A stretch of 64,000 nt of DNA from Longimicrobium sp. GTDB taxonomy: Bacteria; Gemmatimonadota; Gemmatimonadetes; Longimicrobiales; Longimicrobiaceae. The notes below the pieces were generated by a model. The model had not been told where the DNA came from and ran no database searches. It worked only from the letters and a program-made list of their open reading frames with translations. Shown here one piece after another: positions 47,297 to 55,640 of the stretch. The stretch lies in NCBI GenBank assembly GCA_036389795.1, contig DASVWD010000099.1:51619-115618 (forward strand). The letters are read 5' to 3'. A program made the position numbers and the translations under genes. Every line of letters begins with the position of its first letter. Position 1 is the first letter of the stretch.

Positions 47297-47700
47297 CGCT
47301 CGCTCTCCACTTCGTCGGGGGCCGGGGGCAGCACGCCCCGGCGGGGCTGCGGGTCGGGGTATCTGCGCCGGGGCGGCCGGATCGCGCCGGAGTCCAGTGC
47401 CGCCAGGATGCGCCGCTCCGCCGGGTGCGTGAACGTCGCCTCGCGTTCCAGGCGCGTTCGCGCGCGCTTCTGGTCGTGCAGCTCCGGCCCTCCGGCCAGG
47501 CACACCTCACAGGCGCCGGGGTCCCGGGCTTCCTCGCCTTTGCGCACGAGGTACTGGCTTCCGCCGCAGGGGCCGGGGCAGCGGCGACCCAGGAAGCCGG
47601 GCGGCACGCCGTCGGTTTCCCACCAACGCGCGGGCAACTGCGCCTCTCCGCCGGCCGGCGGAAGCGAGTCGAAAGGGATCAGGCCGGGGCGGGCGTCCAT
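47293..47700 (-). CDS. Zinc-binding hypothetical protein (135 aa)
   Basis: MDARPGLIPFDSLPPAGGEA, then GRRCPGPCGGSQYLVRKGEE and CEVCLAGG form a zinc-ribbon type motif (CPGPC...CEVC). The C-terminal half is helical and basic (RARTRLEREATFTHPAERRI). GTGA overlap into the replication initiator. Confidence 0.55.
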   Translation of the reverse strand: MDARPGLIPFDSLPPAGGEAQLPARWWETDGVPPGFLGRRCPGPCGGSQYLVRKGEEARDPGACEVCLAGGPELHDQKRARTRLEREATFTHPAERRILAALDSGAIRPPRRRYPDPQPRRGVLPPAPDEVESER

Positions 47701-48462
47701 TCAGACCACCTCCTCCAGCGGGAGCGCGAGATGGCGCGCGTCGATCAACGGTCGGTGCCAGAGTGCTTCGCGGGAGATGCCGCTGCGGCGCGTACCGTTC
47801 ATGCCGGCGGCCACCCGGAACGGGCCGAACGGGAGCCACGCGGCGCCCTCATTCTCGCAGACCATCACCTGCCCGTGCCGCTCCACGCACCACGACGCGA
47901 GCGCCGCGTAGTCGAAGCCCTTGCTTCCGAACCGCCGATAGTGGTTGCCGGCCCGCCCCTCATACGGCGGATCGACGAACCAGTCCGCCCTTGCATCGGG
48001 CGAATCCCAGTAGTTCGCGCAGCGCACTTTCCAGTGGCGGATGCACTGGAGTTGGTGCGCGATCCGGGCGCGGATATGCTCGCCCCAGAACTGCCGATGC
48101 CACTTTGGCTCGCGCGCCCACGCCGAGCGCGAGAGAGGCGGGTGAGCCGCGCCCTTGGAGAGCCAGAAGCCCACCAGCCAACGCGCCTCCTGCGGCACGG
48201 CCCCCAGCGCCTCGACACCCTCGCCGTCCGCCAGCAGGGGCAGCGCCAACACCTCGCTTGATCTCGCACGGATCAGGTAGTCCCAGACGCCGGCCACCTT
48301 CGGGTTCGCGTCGATGAGCAGCACGTCCAAGCGGAACCAACGGCAGGCGTAGGCGGCGCTTCCCGCGAAGGGTTCCACGATCCGCCGCGTCTGCGGGGTG
48401 GGGTAGTGGTCCGCGATGCGGTGCTTCGACCCGTAGTAGCTAAAGAAGGGCTTCAGGCGCAT
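47701..48462 (-). CDS. Dam-like N6-adenine DNA methyltransferase
   Basis: 253 residues. MRLKPFFSYYGSKHRIADHY opens the D12-class pattern; RRIVEPFAGSAAYACRWFR is the SAM-binding motif I; ARADWFVDPPYEGRAGNHYR carries the catalytic DPPY. RSGISREALWHRPL closes the fold. Smaller than E. coli Dam but with all motifs in the Dam order, so probably active. Likely protects phage DNA or marks it for regulation. Confidence 0.85.
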   Translation of the reverse strand: MRLKPFFSYYGSKHRIADHYPTPQTRRIVEPFAGSAAYACRWFRLDVLLIDANPKVAGVWDYLIRARSSEVLALPLLADGEGVEALGAVPQEARWLVGFWLSKGAAHPPLSRSAWAREPKWHRQFWGEHIRARIAHQLQCIRHWKVRCANYWDSPDARADWFVDPPYEGRAGNHYRRFGSKGFDYAALASWCVERHGQVMVCENEGAAWLPFGPFRVAAGMNGTRRSGISREALWHRPLIDARHLALPLEEVV

Positions 48463-48716
48463 GCCGCCGCCTCCAGCAGGTCCACGTGTCCGCCGCCGGG
48501 TAGTTCGGCTGCACCCAGGCGCCCGCCCACGCGTGCTTCACGTACTCCGCTTCCGGCCATCTCGTCACCCCCAGCGCATCGGCAGCGGGCGAGAGGAGCA
48601 CCAGGCAGCGACCCGGCGGGACGAACTGCGGCGAGTCGGGCGACTGCCGGGTATAAGTGGCGGTTGGCGAGCGGCACCGCGCGGGGATCGGCGCGCCAGG
48701 AGAGGTTCCACCTCAT
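48440..48716 (-). pseudogene. Frameshifted and truncated copy of a common phage protein
   Basis: Starts [20 protein letters not shown], and then the expected continuation YTRQSPDSPQFVPPGRCLVL, LSPAADALGVTRWPEAEYVK, HAWAGAWV lies in another frame because of one extra T in CACTTATACC (near 48655). The second frame ends at 48440 in the start of the Dam-like gene, well before the family's usual C-terminal half. A one-base sequencing error could explain the frameshift but not the missing end. Confidence 0.6.
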
Positions 48717-49441
48717 GCCGCCTCCACCCGGCGGAAGCCGATCACCCACACCCACGGATTGGCGTCCCAGCCGAATCCGCGCCGGGCGTGCGCGGTGTCC
48801 CACTCAGAGGCGAAGTGGGCGCGGATCAGGTCGGCGCTGGTGTACCCGGCGCTCAGGTAGAGGGCCGGAGCGAACGGTCCCGACAGGCGCAACAGGGGGT
48901 TGCCGGTCTCCGCGTTGATGGGGATCTGCACCCCTTCCGCGAAGACGCCCGCCTCGTTGATCTCCTGCAACCGCTCCACCCGCACCTCGGTGATCTCCAG
49001 CGTGAGGCGCGAGGCCCAGCGGGGAATTTGCATTGGCGAGCACCAGCGCGGCACGCCGTCGGCAGTGAAGGTGCGATCCGGAAACCAACGGCCGGGGAGA
49101 CGGCCGTGGTGCGTGGGGGACGGACCGCCAGCGCGGAAGTCGAGCGCGTACCAGTCGTTCCCGCCGCCCGAGAACTTGGCGGACACCCGCGCCGCCTCGC
49201 GTAGCCACAGACGGTCACCTTCCCATCCGAGCGGGCATTCGCGGGCGAGGACGGCTCGTGAGACACGGCGTGGCAGACCGCCTGGCTGCGGCAGGAGGAG
49301 AACCTTGGCTCCGGGCACGTGGAGCGATGACTCCTCGCGGATCGGCTGCGGCTTCACCGGCACCCGACGCTCGGTCTTCCTCCCCTCCAGCGCCGCGCGC
49401 ACTTGGGAGTCCGTGGGGAAGTGGATCGGGCGCTCACGCAT
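48713..49441 (-). CDS. PUA/ASCH-like phage protein
   Basis: 242 residues. [91 protein letters not shown] and [14 protein letters not shown] match a phage family with the RKTQTRR-KPQP...GD-LWVRE...[15 protein letters not shown] plan, related to ASCH/PUA folds. The second half of the first motif is altered (RKTERRV). ATGA-type overlaps link it to its neighbours. Confidence 0.8.
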   Translation of the reverse strand: MRERPIHFPTDSQVRAALEGRKTERRVPVKPQPIREESSLHVPGAKVLLLPQPGGLPRRVSRAVLARECPLGWEGDRLWLREAARVSAKFSGGGNDWYALDFRAGGPSPTHHGRLPGRWFPDRTFTADGVPRWCSPMQIPRWASRLTLEITEVRVERLQEINEAGVFAEGVQIPINAETGNPLLRLSGPFAPALYLSAGYTSADLIRAHFASEWDTAHARRGFGWDANPWVWVIGFRRVEAA

Positions 49442-49817
49442 GGGGCACCTCGGAGGCGTGAGATGCTGCGACGGTACCGACGGGCAGAACCTCCTGGTCC
49501 AAGCGGCGGGCCGCGACCTCGCACCACCGTTCGTCGACGTAGATGCCGATGGCGGTGACTCCCGCGGTTTTTGCGGCGAGGAGCGTGGTGCCCGAACCGC
49601 AGAACGGGTCAAGCGCCGATCTGGCGCCCGCTGCGGCGAGAGCCTTGCCGGTCTTGCTGGTGCGGTAGAGGCCGCGCCCGTTACCTCCCGACGTGATCCC
49701 CATGTTGTAAGGGGGACTCGTCACCACGACGTGGGAAAGGATCGACGACGACGACAGCACCTCCAACACGTCGCCGTGATAAATCGTGATGCCGTGGTGC
49801 TGATAATACGGCTTCAT
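49434..49817 (-). CDS. Shrunken DNA N4/N6-type methyltransferase (127 aa)
   Basis: [20 protein letters not shown], the catalytic motif VTSPPYNMG, and [20 protein letters not shown] with [20 protein letters not shown] are those of the beta-class DNA methyltransferases, but motif IV and motif I are only about 45 residues apart, whereas active members carry 130-200 residues with the target recognition domain there. The frame is intact, so the gene has lost its middle by an in-frame deletion, or is a minimal variant. Activity alone is doubtful. Confidence 0.7.
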   Translation of the reverse strand: MKPYYQHHGITIYHGDVLEVLSSSSILSHVVVTSPPYNMGITSGGNGRGLYRTSKTGKALAAAGARSALDPFCGSGTTLLAAKTAGVTAIGIYVDERWCEVAARRLDQEVLPVGTVAASHASEVPHA

Positions 49818-50620
49818 CGCCCCACCTCCGGGAACGCGGAAATGCTCCGGCCGTCCAGCACTGGGAACTCATCCCAGGTGCGCCCGTCCAGCAGCCTCCC
49901 GCCGGCCTTGGGCGTCCGTCCGCCCCACTGCTTCCAGAAGAACGGCACGACTGCGGCGACGCACTGATCCCGAAGCGAGCGCGCCCACGCCGGGTCGCAC
50001 GGCCTGTGGCCGTCCCCGCTCTCCCCGCCCCCGATCACCCAGTGGATTCCCTCCCGAGACGGAAGCACGAGCGATCCGATGAGTGGCTCGCAGGAAAGGA
50101 AGCGGACACGGGCGGTCACGAGCCGCAGGTGCCCCACGCGGAACGCGGCCGCCTGGTTCTCCACGCTCGTTCCTAACCAGATGTGCTCCGGTACGTACCC
50201 GCCGTCGCCGGCGAAAAGGTCTGCGTTGCGGTTCACGAAGCGGCGCATCCGGCTCGGCCGCTTGGTGAGCACCTGGAAGGTGTGGCGCCGCGCCTCCAGC
50301 ATGACCCGGAAGCACTCGCGCACGAAGCCGTCGGGTACATCCACGTGGAAGAGGTCCGACATGGAGTTGACGAACACCATGCGCGGCCGCGTCCAGCGGA
50401 GCGGCTGATCCAGGCGCTCGGACCACAGGCGGACCGCGAACGGGTCGGCGCGATTGGTCTCCGTGTCCACCACCGGCAGCCGCTTCCCGTAGACATCCGC
50501 CAGCCGCCCGTGTGCCAGTCTGTGGGCGTAGCAGTTGTCGCAGCCGGAGCTCACCTTTGTGCAGCCGGTGACCGGGTTCCAGGTGGCGTCGGTCCACTCA
50601 ATTGCGCTGCGGTCACCCAT
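49814..50620 (-). CDS. Phage Gp37/Gp68-type protein (DUF5131)
   Basis: 268 residues. [107 protein letters not shown] and [20 protein letters not shown]. The CxxxxxGCxxCYA cluster and TIM-barrel-like strand pattern are those of this radical-SAM-like family found in phages and defence-linked regions. Function unknown; it may modify DNA or repair lesions. Confidence 0.88.
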   Translation of the reverse strand: MGDRSAIEWTDATWNPVTGCTKVSSGCDNCYAHRLAHGRLADVYGKRLPVVDTETNRADPFAVRLWSERLDQPLRWTRPRMVFVNSMSDLFHVDVPDGFVRECFRVMLEARRHTFQVLTKRPSRMRRFVNRNADLFAGDGGYVPEHIWLGTSVENQAAAFRVGHLRLVTARVRFLSCEPLIGSLVLPSREGIHWVIGGGESGDGHRPCDPAWARSLRDQCVAAVVPFFWKQWGGRTPKAGGRLLDGRTWDEFPVLDGRSISAFPEVGR

Positions 50621-51197
50621 GCCGCACCTCCTCCGTCTCCTCGGCTTCGTCGTCGCCCTCGCACCCGGGCAGCCTCCAGTTGTCCGTTCCGCGAAGAATG
50701 CGGATGGCCCGGCGAATTCGGCGCCGCGTCGTCTCTTCCGATGCGCTCAACTCGCCCCCCGCCTCTTCTATCTCCGCCAGCGCATCACTGATCGCGAGGC
50801 GGTACTCTTCGCCGGTCGGCTCAGGCTGGGGACCGCCGACGGCCTGCAGAGGGGTAGGGGAGCCGGAATCGGCGGCGGCGTGGCACGCGCACCGGCACGG
50901 CCGCTCCGGCGCGTGACCACAAAGGTAGCCGCCGGCGCAGTCGCACCACGGCTTCGAGGGCGCTGCGTCAGGATCACCGGGCGGCTGGGTCGTCCCGAAG
51001 AGGATCAGGGACGCGGCGCGGTCCGCGTGCGGTCGGATGCACTGCGGATCAGCACCAAGCGTTGCGGCACCCGCCGCGAGGGCAAGCCCTTCGAGCGCGT
51101 TCGCGAGCAACCGGTAGACGTCGGTGACCGTTAGAGGTCGCCGCTCTGGTGTGGCGGCGCCGACCACCTGATCGCCACGCGGGCACGTCTTCTCCAT
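50613..51197 (-). CDS. Cys-rich hypothetical protein (194 aa)
   Basis: MEKTCPRGDQVVGAATPERR, VTDVYRLLANALEGLALAAG, then CDCAGGYLCGHAPERPCRCA and CHAAADSG. CDC--GYLCGH----PC-CAC would bind two zinc ions. C-terminal helices (YRLAISDALAEIEEAGGELS, TRRRIRRAIRILRGTDNWRL) end with an acidic tail. No known family. Confidence 0.55.
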   Translation of the reverse strand: MEKTCPRGDQVVGAATPERRPLTVTDVYRLLANALEGLALAAGAATLGADPQCIRPHADRAASLILFGTTQPPGDPDAAPSKPWCDCAGGYLCGHAPERPCRCACHAAADSGSPTPLQAVGGPQPEPTGEEYRLAISDALAEIEEAGGELSASEETTRRRIRRAIRILRGTDNWRLPGCEGDDEAEETEEVRHG

Positions 51198-51219
51198 CTC
51201 GTCTCCAGTTCAGTTCAGT

Positions 51220-51432
51220 TCAGGGGAACGCCCGCCGGATCGCCTTCTTCGCCGCCCTCTCGCCCGCCCAGGGCTCCTTCGAGAGCCGCTTCCTGCCGAA
51301 GAGCCGGAGCCTCGCCCGCTCCACCCGCTTGAGGAGCGCCGCCCTAGCCAGAACGCCCCGGGCGGCCAGGCGGGCTAGTAGGCGGGGCAGGTCCCGGCGG
51401 AGCCGGATGCGGCGGCGGGTGAGACGCATCAT
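51220..51432 (-). CDS. Highly basic small protein (70 aa)
   Basis: From MMRLTRRRIRLRRDLPRLLA to KEPWAGERAAKKAIRRAFP; Arg/Lys make up more than a third of the residues. Overlaps the 3' part of the next gene (51344-51778) in another frame, so one of the two ends may be misread. Nucleic-acid binding by charge is possible. Confidence 0.45.
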   Translation of the reverse strand: MMRLTRRRIRLRRDLPRLLARLAARGVLARAALLKRVERARLRLFGRKRLSKEPWAGERAAKKAIRRAFP

Positions 51433-51778
51433 GTGACCGTCGTCTCTGCTTGATCGCACGTGGAAGCGGGTTCCTCAGGGAAAAGAGGCATCGGGGGGCC
51501 CCCGACGCGGACGGGCCGGAGGTCACGGGCGTTCTCCCGACAGCTCGCGCGATGTGGCGCGCGTAGACGGCCACGGCCTTCCAGTAGGCCGCCATCGGCG
51601 GCTTTCCTTTCCGCCAGCAGGCTTGTGCGCGCTCGTTGGCGTCGCGCGAAAGCTCAAGCAGGAGGAGGCGCAGCTCCGCCCGCAGTACCGGGGAGAGCCG
51701 GGCGATACGCTGCGCCGACACCAGCCGCAGGACGGGATTGCGCACGTCTGGGCGGGAAGACCGCGGCGGGCCGATCAC
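51344..51778 (-). CDS. Hypothetical helical protein (144 aa)
   Basis: GTG start in a GTGA overlap with the C5 methyltransferase. VIGPPRSSRPDVRNPVLRLV, ARLSPVLRAELRLLLLELSR and KPPMAAYWKAVAVYARHIAR form helices; the C-terminus after about residue 115 is Pro/Gly-rich and may be little more than the overlap with the next gene. Confidence 0.55.
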   Translation of the reverse strand: MIGPPRSSRPDVRNPVLRLVSAQRIARLSPVLRAELRLLLLELSRDANERAQACWRKGKPPMAAYWKAVAVYARHIARAVGRTPVTSGPSASGAPRCLFSLRNPLPRAIKQRRRSHDASHPPPHPAPPGPAPPTSPPGRPGRSG

Positions 51779-54480
51779 GCGGCCCTCGCTTGCGCACGCA
51801 GGTGCGGCAGGTTCGCGGCGGTGATCGCCATCGCCTCGGGCGGCGGGACGCTGTTGCCGCACATGCGGACCTGCGCCGTCTTGGTGAAGCGCCCGCCGTC
51901 CGCCCCGCGGTCGATCATGTAGCTCCGGGGGAAGCCCTGCGCGTTGTAGAGCTCCCGCGGCTGGAGCATCCGCATGGCGATGTCGGCGATCACCATGAGA
52001 ACGCCTTCGATCACGACCGTCACGAGCCCCATGCGGTCGCGGGTGGAGATCGTGTCCACGGGCTCGTCGCAGCCGGAGTCCTGGCCGGCCACCGCGCCGT
52101 AGTACTTCTGAAGGAAGGCGGCAACCAGGCGGGCGTGCGGGTGCGTGGGGACCGCCCGCGCGGGCTGCTCCGGGCTGCCCTCGCCGCCGGCCGGGTCGTG
52201 GCCGTGGTCGTGCGAGAGGTGGACGGCCGCGAGTGCGTGGTGCGTCCCGCCGGCGCTCACGGTGTCGAGCGGCTCAGCCGGGTCCGCGTCCGTGCTGGTG
52301 CCGCGCAACTTCGTGAGGCTCGCGGCGACGATACCGATGGGTGCGGCTCCACCCGGGCGCTTCTCGAAGCTGTTGGCGGTGACCGTGCAGAGCGGAGTGT
52401 CCGCCTCCTGGCCGGTAGCGCCCGTTCGGAAGTGTGAGACGTGAGCGACGACGAGTCCCTGCGGCGAACCGCTCGCGCAGACGGTACCGGCGGGGTTCTC
52501 CAGCGAGCGGCCGTCGCCCTGATAGAAGCCGTCGTTGTGCTGGGCCAGGAACGCGGCAACCACGGCGTGGCGGTTGGCCGTGTCGATGGTGTCGGCCGGC
52601 TCGCCTGCGTCCCCGCCCCGATGGCCCCGGTCACCCTCTGCGCGCTCCGCGTGGTAGCTCGCCAGGTGGACGGCCGCGAGGCTGCCGCCGTTGTCGGTGG
52701 GAACCACTACCGGCGTGGGCTCCTCCAGCGAGCGCACGCGCGGCTCCTGGCCGTCGCGCTCCCCGTAGCGGGGCACGAGGATGGCGGCCGCCAGGATGTT
52801 GCGCCCGCCGCCGGTGACGGTGGGGACCGGCTCGTCCACCGCGTGGGCGGCGTTGTTGGTGTTGTTGGGCACGACCACGGGTGCGCACATCACATGCCGA
52901 GGGCGACGCCTCCGGCCGGTGCGGGGAACGCCGATGGTGACGCCGCGGTCGCGCCGGTCTCGGGGCGTCCTGAACCGCTCTCCGTGCCCGAGGTATCGGA
53001 ACAGCGGCGGATTCGGGAGCATCGAGGCGACGACCAGTGCCGGGTTGCCGGTCCCGAGGATCGTGGGCGCCGGCTCCTCGCTGGAGCGCGCGCCGCTGCC
53101 CCAGCGCTTCACCCGCCCGTCCGGGGACACCTCCCCGTGCGCCGCGTCCACCAGCACCGGCGCCACCAGCGAGAAGTGCCCGCCCTTCACATCCGCCACC
53201 TGCGTCCGGAGCGGCTCGTCGATCGCGAAGGTGCGCTGCGCGGATGCGTTCGCGTGTTCGGTGAGGAGCGGCGCCACCAGTGCCACGTCGGCTTTCCCGG
53301 TCACCGTCCCGAACGGCACGTCGCCGGGCCGCTCCGGCAACTGCCCCGCCCGCCCGCCGACGCCCGCGATCAACGGCGCCACCAGGCCGTGCGCGTCGCG
53401 CGCCGCTGCGACGGTCCGGAGCGGCTCGTCCAGGCCCCTCGGCGCGTGCTCCCGCCCGCCGCCGTGGTTCAGCGTGACCACGAACGGCTTCGCGGGCGGA
53501 AGGACGTAGCGCCGGACGCCGCGCGCAGTGCGCCGCATTGTCGCATCCGCCAGCGGCCGGACCGGCGGCGCCTGGCCGTGCGCCTTGCCCCAGGCCTTCG
53601 CCTCTTCCTTGGTGGCGAAGATCGACAGCATCGGGTGGCGCCAGTCGATGCACTCCGCCGCCGTCCGCCAGGGCAGCAGTCTCCCGCTTCGGACCGCCTC
53701 GCTCTTGGGGTCCCCGTGCGTCGGCTCCGGCCAGACGATCGGCAGGCCGTCGCAGCGGGCGATCATGTAGAGCCGCTTGCGGATGGTCGGCGCGCCGGCG
53801 TTGCAGGCCCGCCGCTCCTGGAACTCGACCCGGTAGCCGAGCCCCTCCAGCGCCCGGACGAACGCGCGGAACGTCCGGCCCGCCCGCGTGGGGTCGCGCT
53901 CCAGCCACTGCTCTTTGAGCGGCACGACCTCGCCCGGCGCGGCGACGGTGCCGTCCAGCCTGACCACGCGCCCTGTCGCCTTGTCGCGCCGGGCGCGCAG
54001 CGGCCCCCACCCCCGGATCTCCTCGACGTTCTCCATCGTGATCACGGGCGGGCGCACCTGCCCGGCCCAGCGCACCAACACCCAGGCGAGCGCCCGGCGC
54101 TTGCGCGCCCGGATCGGCTTGCCGCCCTTGGCCTTGGAGTGGTCGGTGCAGTCGGGGCTCCCGTGGAGGTACTCGACCGGGTGGCCCTCGCACGCCAGGT
54201 GCGGGCACACCTCGAAGACGTCGGCCTTCTTGTGCTTCGTCGTCGGGTGGTTGAGCTCGTGCATCTGCAGCGCGTCCTCGTCGTGGTTGACGGCGAGGTC
54301 CACGGGACGGTGCAGCGCCATCTCCACCCCGACGCTCCAGCCGCCACCCCCGGCGAAGAGGTCCACGATCCAGCCGGGCTTGTGGGCGGCGGGGTGACGG
54401 TGGAGGGCTGCGGCGCGAGCGATGACGATCGCCCGCCTCTGCCCGCGCCGTCGCCCGATCGTCCGGTCAGTCGAGGGCAC
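51775..54480 (-). CDS. C5 cytosine DNA methyltransferase with repeat-expanded recognition region
   Basis: 901 residues from a GTG at 54480, overlapping the previous stop by 14 bases. Motif I: WIVDLFAGGGGWSVGVEMAL (38-57). Catalytic Cys111 in HGSPDCTDHSKAKGG, ENV at 150 (TMENVEEIRGWGP), QERRACNAGAPTIRKRLYMI, and at the end RELYNAQGFPRSYMIDRG and QVRMCGNSVPPP (motifs IX-X). Between about 360 and 830 there are roughly eleven imperfect repeats of type EPLRTVAAARDAHGLVAPLI, each 30-45 residues, which make this enzyme two to three times the usual size. The PC motif reads DC, as in some phage members. Confidence 0.9.
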   Translation of the reverse strand: MPSTDRTIGRRRGQRRAIVIARAAALHRHPAAHKPGWIVDLFAGGGGWSVGVEMALHRPVDLAVNHDEDALQMHELNHPTTKHKKADVFEVCPHLACEGHPVEYLHGSPDCTDHSKAKGGKPIRARKRRALAWVLVRWAGQVRPPVITMENVEEIRGWGPLRARRDKATGRVVRLDGTVAAPGEVVPLKEQWLERDPTRAGRTFRAFVRALEGLGYRVEFQERRACNAGAPTIRKRLYMIARCDGLPIVWPEPTHGDPKSEAVRSGRLLPWRTAAECIDWRHPMLSIFATKEEAKAWGKAHGQAPPVRPLADATMRRTARGVRRYVLPPAKPFVVTLNHGGGREHAPRGLDEPLRTVAAARDAHGLVAPLIAGVGGRAGQLPERPGDVPFGTVTGKADVALVAPLLTEHANASAQRTFAIDEPLRTQVADVKGGHFSLVAPVLVDAAHGEVSPDGRVKRWGSGARSSEEPAPTILGTGNPALVVASMLPNPPLFRYLGHGERFRTPRDRRDRGVTIGVPRTGRRRRPRHVMCAPVVVPNNTNNAAHAVDEPVPTVTGGGRNILAAAILVPRYGERDGQEPRVRSLEEPTPVVVPTDNGGSLAAVHLASYHAERAEGDRGHRGGDAGEPADTIDTANRHAVVAAFLAQHNDGFYQGDGRSLENPAGTVCASGSPQGLVVAHVSHFRTGATGQEADTPLCTVTANSFEKRPGGAAPIGIVAASLTKLRGTSTDADPAEPLDTVSAGGTHHALAAVHLSHDHGHDPAGGEGSPEQPARAVPTHPHARLVAAFLQKYYGAVAGQDSGCDEPVDTISTRDRMGLVTVVIEGVLMVIADIAMRMLQPRELYNAQGFPRSYMIDRGADGGRFTKTAQVRMCGNSVPPPEAMAITAANLPHLRAQARAA

Positions 54481-54760
54481 GCAGCCTCCGCCCGGCGATG
54501 GAATGGCGCAGCGGCTCCGACGGGGACGCATACAGATGGCCCGAGGTCGGCCGGACCAAGCCGCGGGTCAGCCTCTCCACCTCCGGCCCCGGGGACGGCG
54601 GGGCGACACGTGGGAAGCCGCCGTTGGCGAAGGCGATTTCCGCCATCGAAAGCAACCGGAAGTGCCCCGGCGAAGTAGGCGCAACGAAACTCCGGTACGG
54701 TGCGAGGGATGCACGGATGCGCTCTACCGCGCCCTGGCAGAGGGCGGTGTGGTGGGGCAT
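54467..54760 (-). CDS. Hypothetical protein preceding the methyltransferase (97 aa)
   Basis: MPHHTALCQGAVERIRASLA, RSFVAPTSPGHFRLLSMAEI and AFANGGFPRVAPPSPGPEVE, ending IAGRRLRALD. Start has ggag 8 bases upstream. First gene of the leftward prophage transcript, only about 50 bases from the right arm sites. No recognised family. Confidence 0.6.
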   Translation of the reverse strand: MPHHTALCQGAVERIRASLAPYRSFVAPTSPGHFRLLSMAEIAFANGGFPRVAPPSPGPEVERLTRGLVRPTSGHLYASPSEPLRHSIAGRRLRALD

Positions 54761-54803
54761 GATGGCTCCGGTTGTAAGGGGTTCCAGGTGACAGCGACCA
54801 GCT

Positions 54804-54822
54804 TGCTACGTTTTTGCTACGT
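54804..54822. promoter_or_regulatory. Probable integrase arm-type sites, right end
   Basis: TGCTACGT at 54804-54811 and 54815-54822, the second inside the palindrome gctacgtagc. Same octamer and similar spacing as at 2890-2909, in the same orientation relative to the + strand. About 105 bases inside attR. Confidence 0.65.
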
Positions 54823-54926
54823 AGCGACCCGTTACCCCGTCGTGTTCGGGGTTTCCGGACCTGGCAGGGACTTGCGGAATCGCGAGGAAAGTCGCTAGTT
54901 TAGCGGACCTGAGAGGGGAGTGGCGC

Positions 54927-54973
54927 GGACTGCAAATCCTCGACCCCCGGTTCGAATCCGGGCGGCGCCTCTC
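54927..54973. other. attR core (47 bp), host 3' fragment of tRNA-Cys
   Basis: Identical to 2777-2823. Only the tRNA from the anticodon stem onward is present, with no promoter, so this fragment is not an active tRNA. Before integration it was the 3' end of the host tRNA-Cys gene. Confidence 0.93.
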
Positions 54974-54985
54974 ATCCGCCGGGGG

Positions 54986-55014
54986 TTGACGCAAGCCCTT
55001 GAGGTGGGTAGATT
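54986..55014 (+). promoter_or_regulatory. Sigma-70-type promoter of tRNA-Glu/tRNA-Val
   Basis: TTGACG (54986-54991), 17-base spacer, TAGATT (55009-55014), 20 bases before tRNA-Glu. Same spacing as the tRNA-Gly promoter. Confidence 0.75.
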
Positions 55015-55034
55015 TACAGGCTCTGCGGCAGCAC

Positions 55035-55107
55035 GCCCCGTTCGTCTAGCGGCCCAGGACATCGCCCTCTCACGGCGAAAACAGGGGTTCGATTCCCCTA
55101 CGGGGTA
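55035..55107 (+). tRNA. tRNA-Glu (anticodon CTC)
   Basis: Acceptor gccccgt/acggggt (one G-T), D arm gtct/ggac, anticodon stem tcgcc/ggcga with loop ctCTCac, T arm agggg/cccct. Discriminator A. Confidence 0.96.
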
Positions 55108-55198
55108 CTGGCAGGAATCTGGGGGAAAAAGGGTCAGGGCCCCGCAGGCAGCAGCCCATCTCCCGGCGCGGGCGCGGTGCAAACCGGCCCGCGATAAC

Positions 55199-55272
55199 GG
55201 TCGATTAGCTCAGCTGGTTAGAGCGCTCGCCTCACATGCGAGAGGTCCGGGGTTCGAGTCCCTGATCGACCA
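55199..55272 (+). tRNA. tRNA-Val (anticodon CAC)
   Basis: Acceptor ggtcgat/atcgacc, D arm gctc/gagc, anticodon stem ctcgc/gcgag with loop ctCACat, T arm cgggg/ccctg. Discriminator A. Probably transcribed with tRNA-Glu, 91 bases upstream. Confidence 0.96.
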
Positions 55273-55282
55273 CTGACGTGAA

Positions 55283-55318
55283 CGAAGCCCCCGGCGCATC
55301 GCGCGCCGGGGGCTTCGT
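55283..55318 (+). terminator. Rho-independent terminator after tRNA-Val
   Basis: Perfect 15-bp stem cgaagcccccggcgc / gcgccgggggcttcg with five-base loop, then tcgtgt. Ends the tRNA-Glu/Val unit. Confidence 0.8.
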
Positions 55319-55437
55319 CGTGTCCGGCCCCTCACCCCGCGCGTGATCCGTCCGCGAAAACAGCCTCGCGGACGGACAGCGCGCGACCTCTCCCGCACTT
55401 CGGGGAGAGGGTGAACACCCCGGGCGCTGCGCACGAC

Positions 55438-55600
55438 GAAGTTGCATGAGGGATGCGCGCCCGGAGGGCCGGGACGCCGCGGCCACGGGAGTTTGTGGCC
55501 GTGGTGGCCCGGCGCCGTTGGGCACGGTGGTATCGTGCCCTACGGCGCGCAGCCCGGCCCGGAGCGCAGCGGAGGGACCTGCCCAAACGCAGTGCGTGAT
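55438..55600. repeat. Dispersed intergenic repeat of about 160 bp, copy B (inverted)
   Basis: Reverse complement of the 479-640 element with only scattered differences, including the same end cgcactgcg. The spacer 55320-55437 shares weaker similarity with the region next to copy A (charged with tcgcgg...ccgcga hairpins). No gene seen in 55319-55924. Confidence 0.75.
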
Positions 55601-55640
55601 ACCATTTCGCAGGGAATCGTTCGGGTATCAGCCCTGAAAA

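Larger units (their letters stand above)
2777..54973. mobile_element. Prophage of a lambda-headed tailed phage integrated in tRNA-Cys
   Basis: About 52.2 kb between two perfect copies of a 47-bp core (2777-2823 and 54927-54973) that starts in the anticodon stem of tRNA-Cys. It encodes a tyrosine integrase next to the left end, a repressor region, a replication pair, terminase, lambda-like head genes, connectors, tail tube, tail chaperones with frameshift site, tape measure, tail tip and fibre-like genes. Non-contractile tail features and the absence of sheath or baseplate genes suggest a siphovirus. All core structural genes are intact as read, so it may be a functional prophage, although no recognisable endolysin was found. 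Confidence 0.95.

Noticed and set aside
51344..51778. Programmed frameshift linking the 144-aa protein and the basic 70-aa protein
   Set aside because: The frames overlap but no slippery sequence or conserved junction could be seen.
49434..54480. Restriction-modification system
   Set aside because: Three methyltransferases are present (51775, 49434, 47701) but no endonuclease motif was found next to any of them, so they are better read as orphan phage enzymes.
479..55600. Inverted 160-bp repeats as ends of a composite element enclosing the prophage
   Set aside because: The copies also enclose host tRNAs and an outer-membrane gene, are not at attachment sites, and a third fragment lies at 63.8 kb. 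Chance placement of a dispersed repeat explains them.
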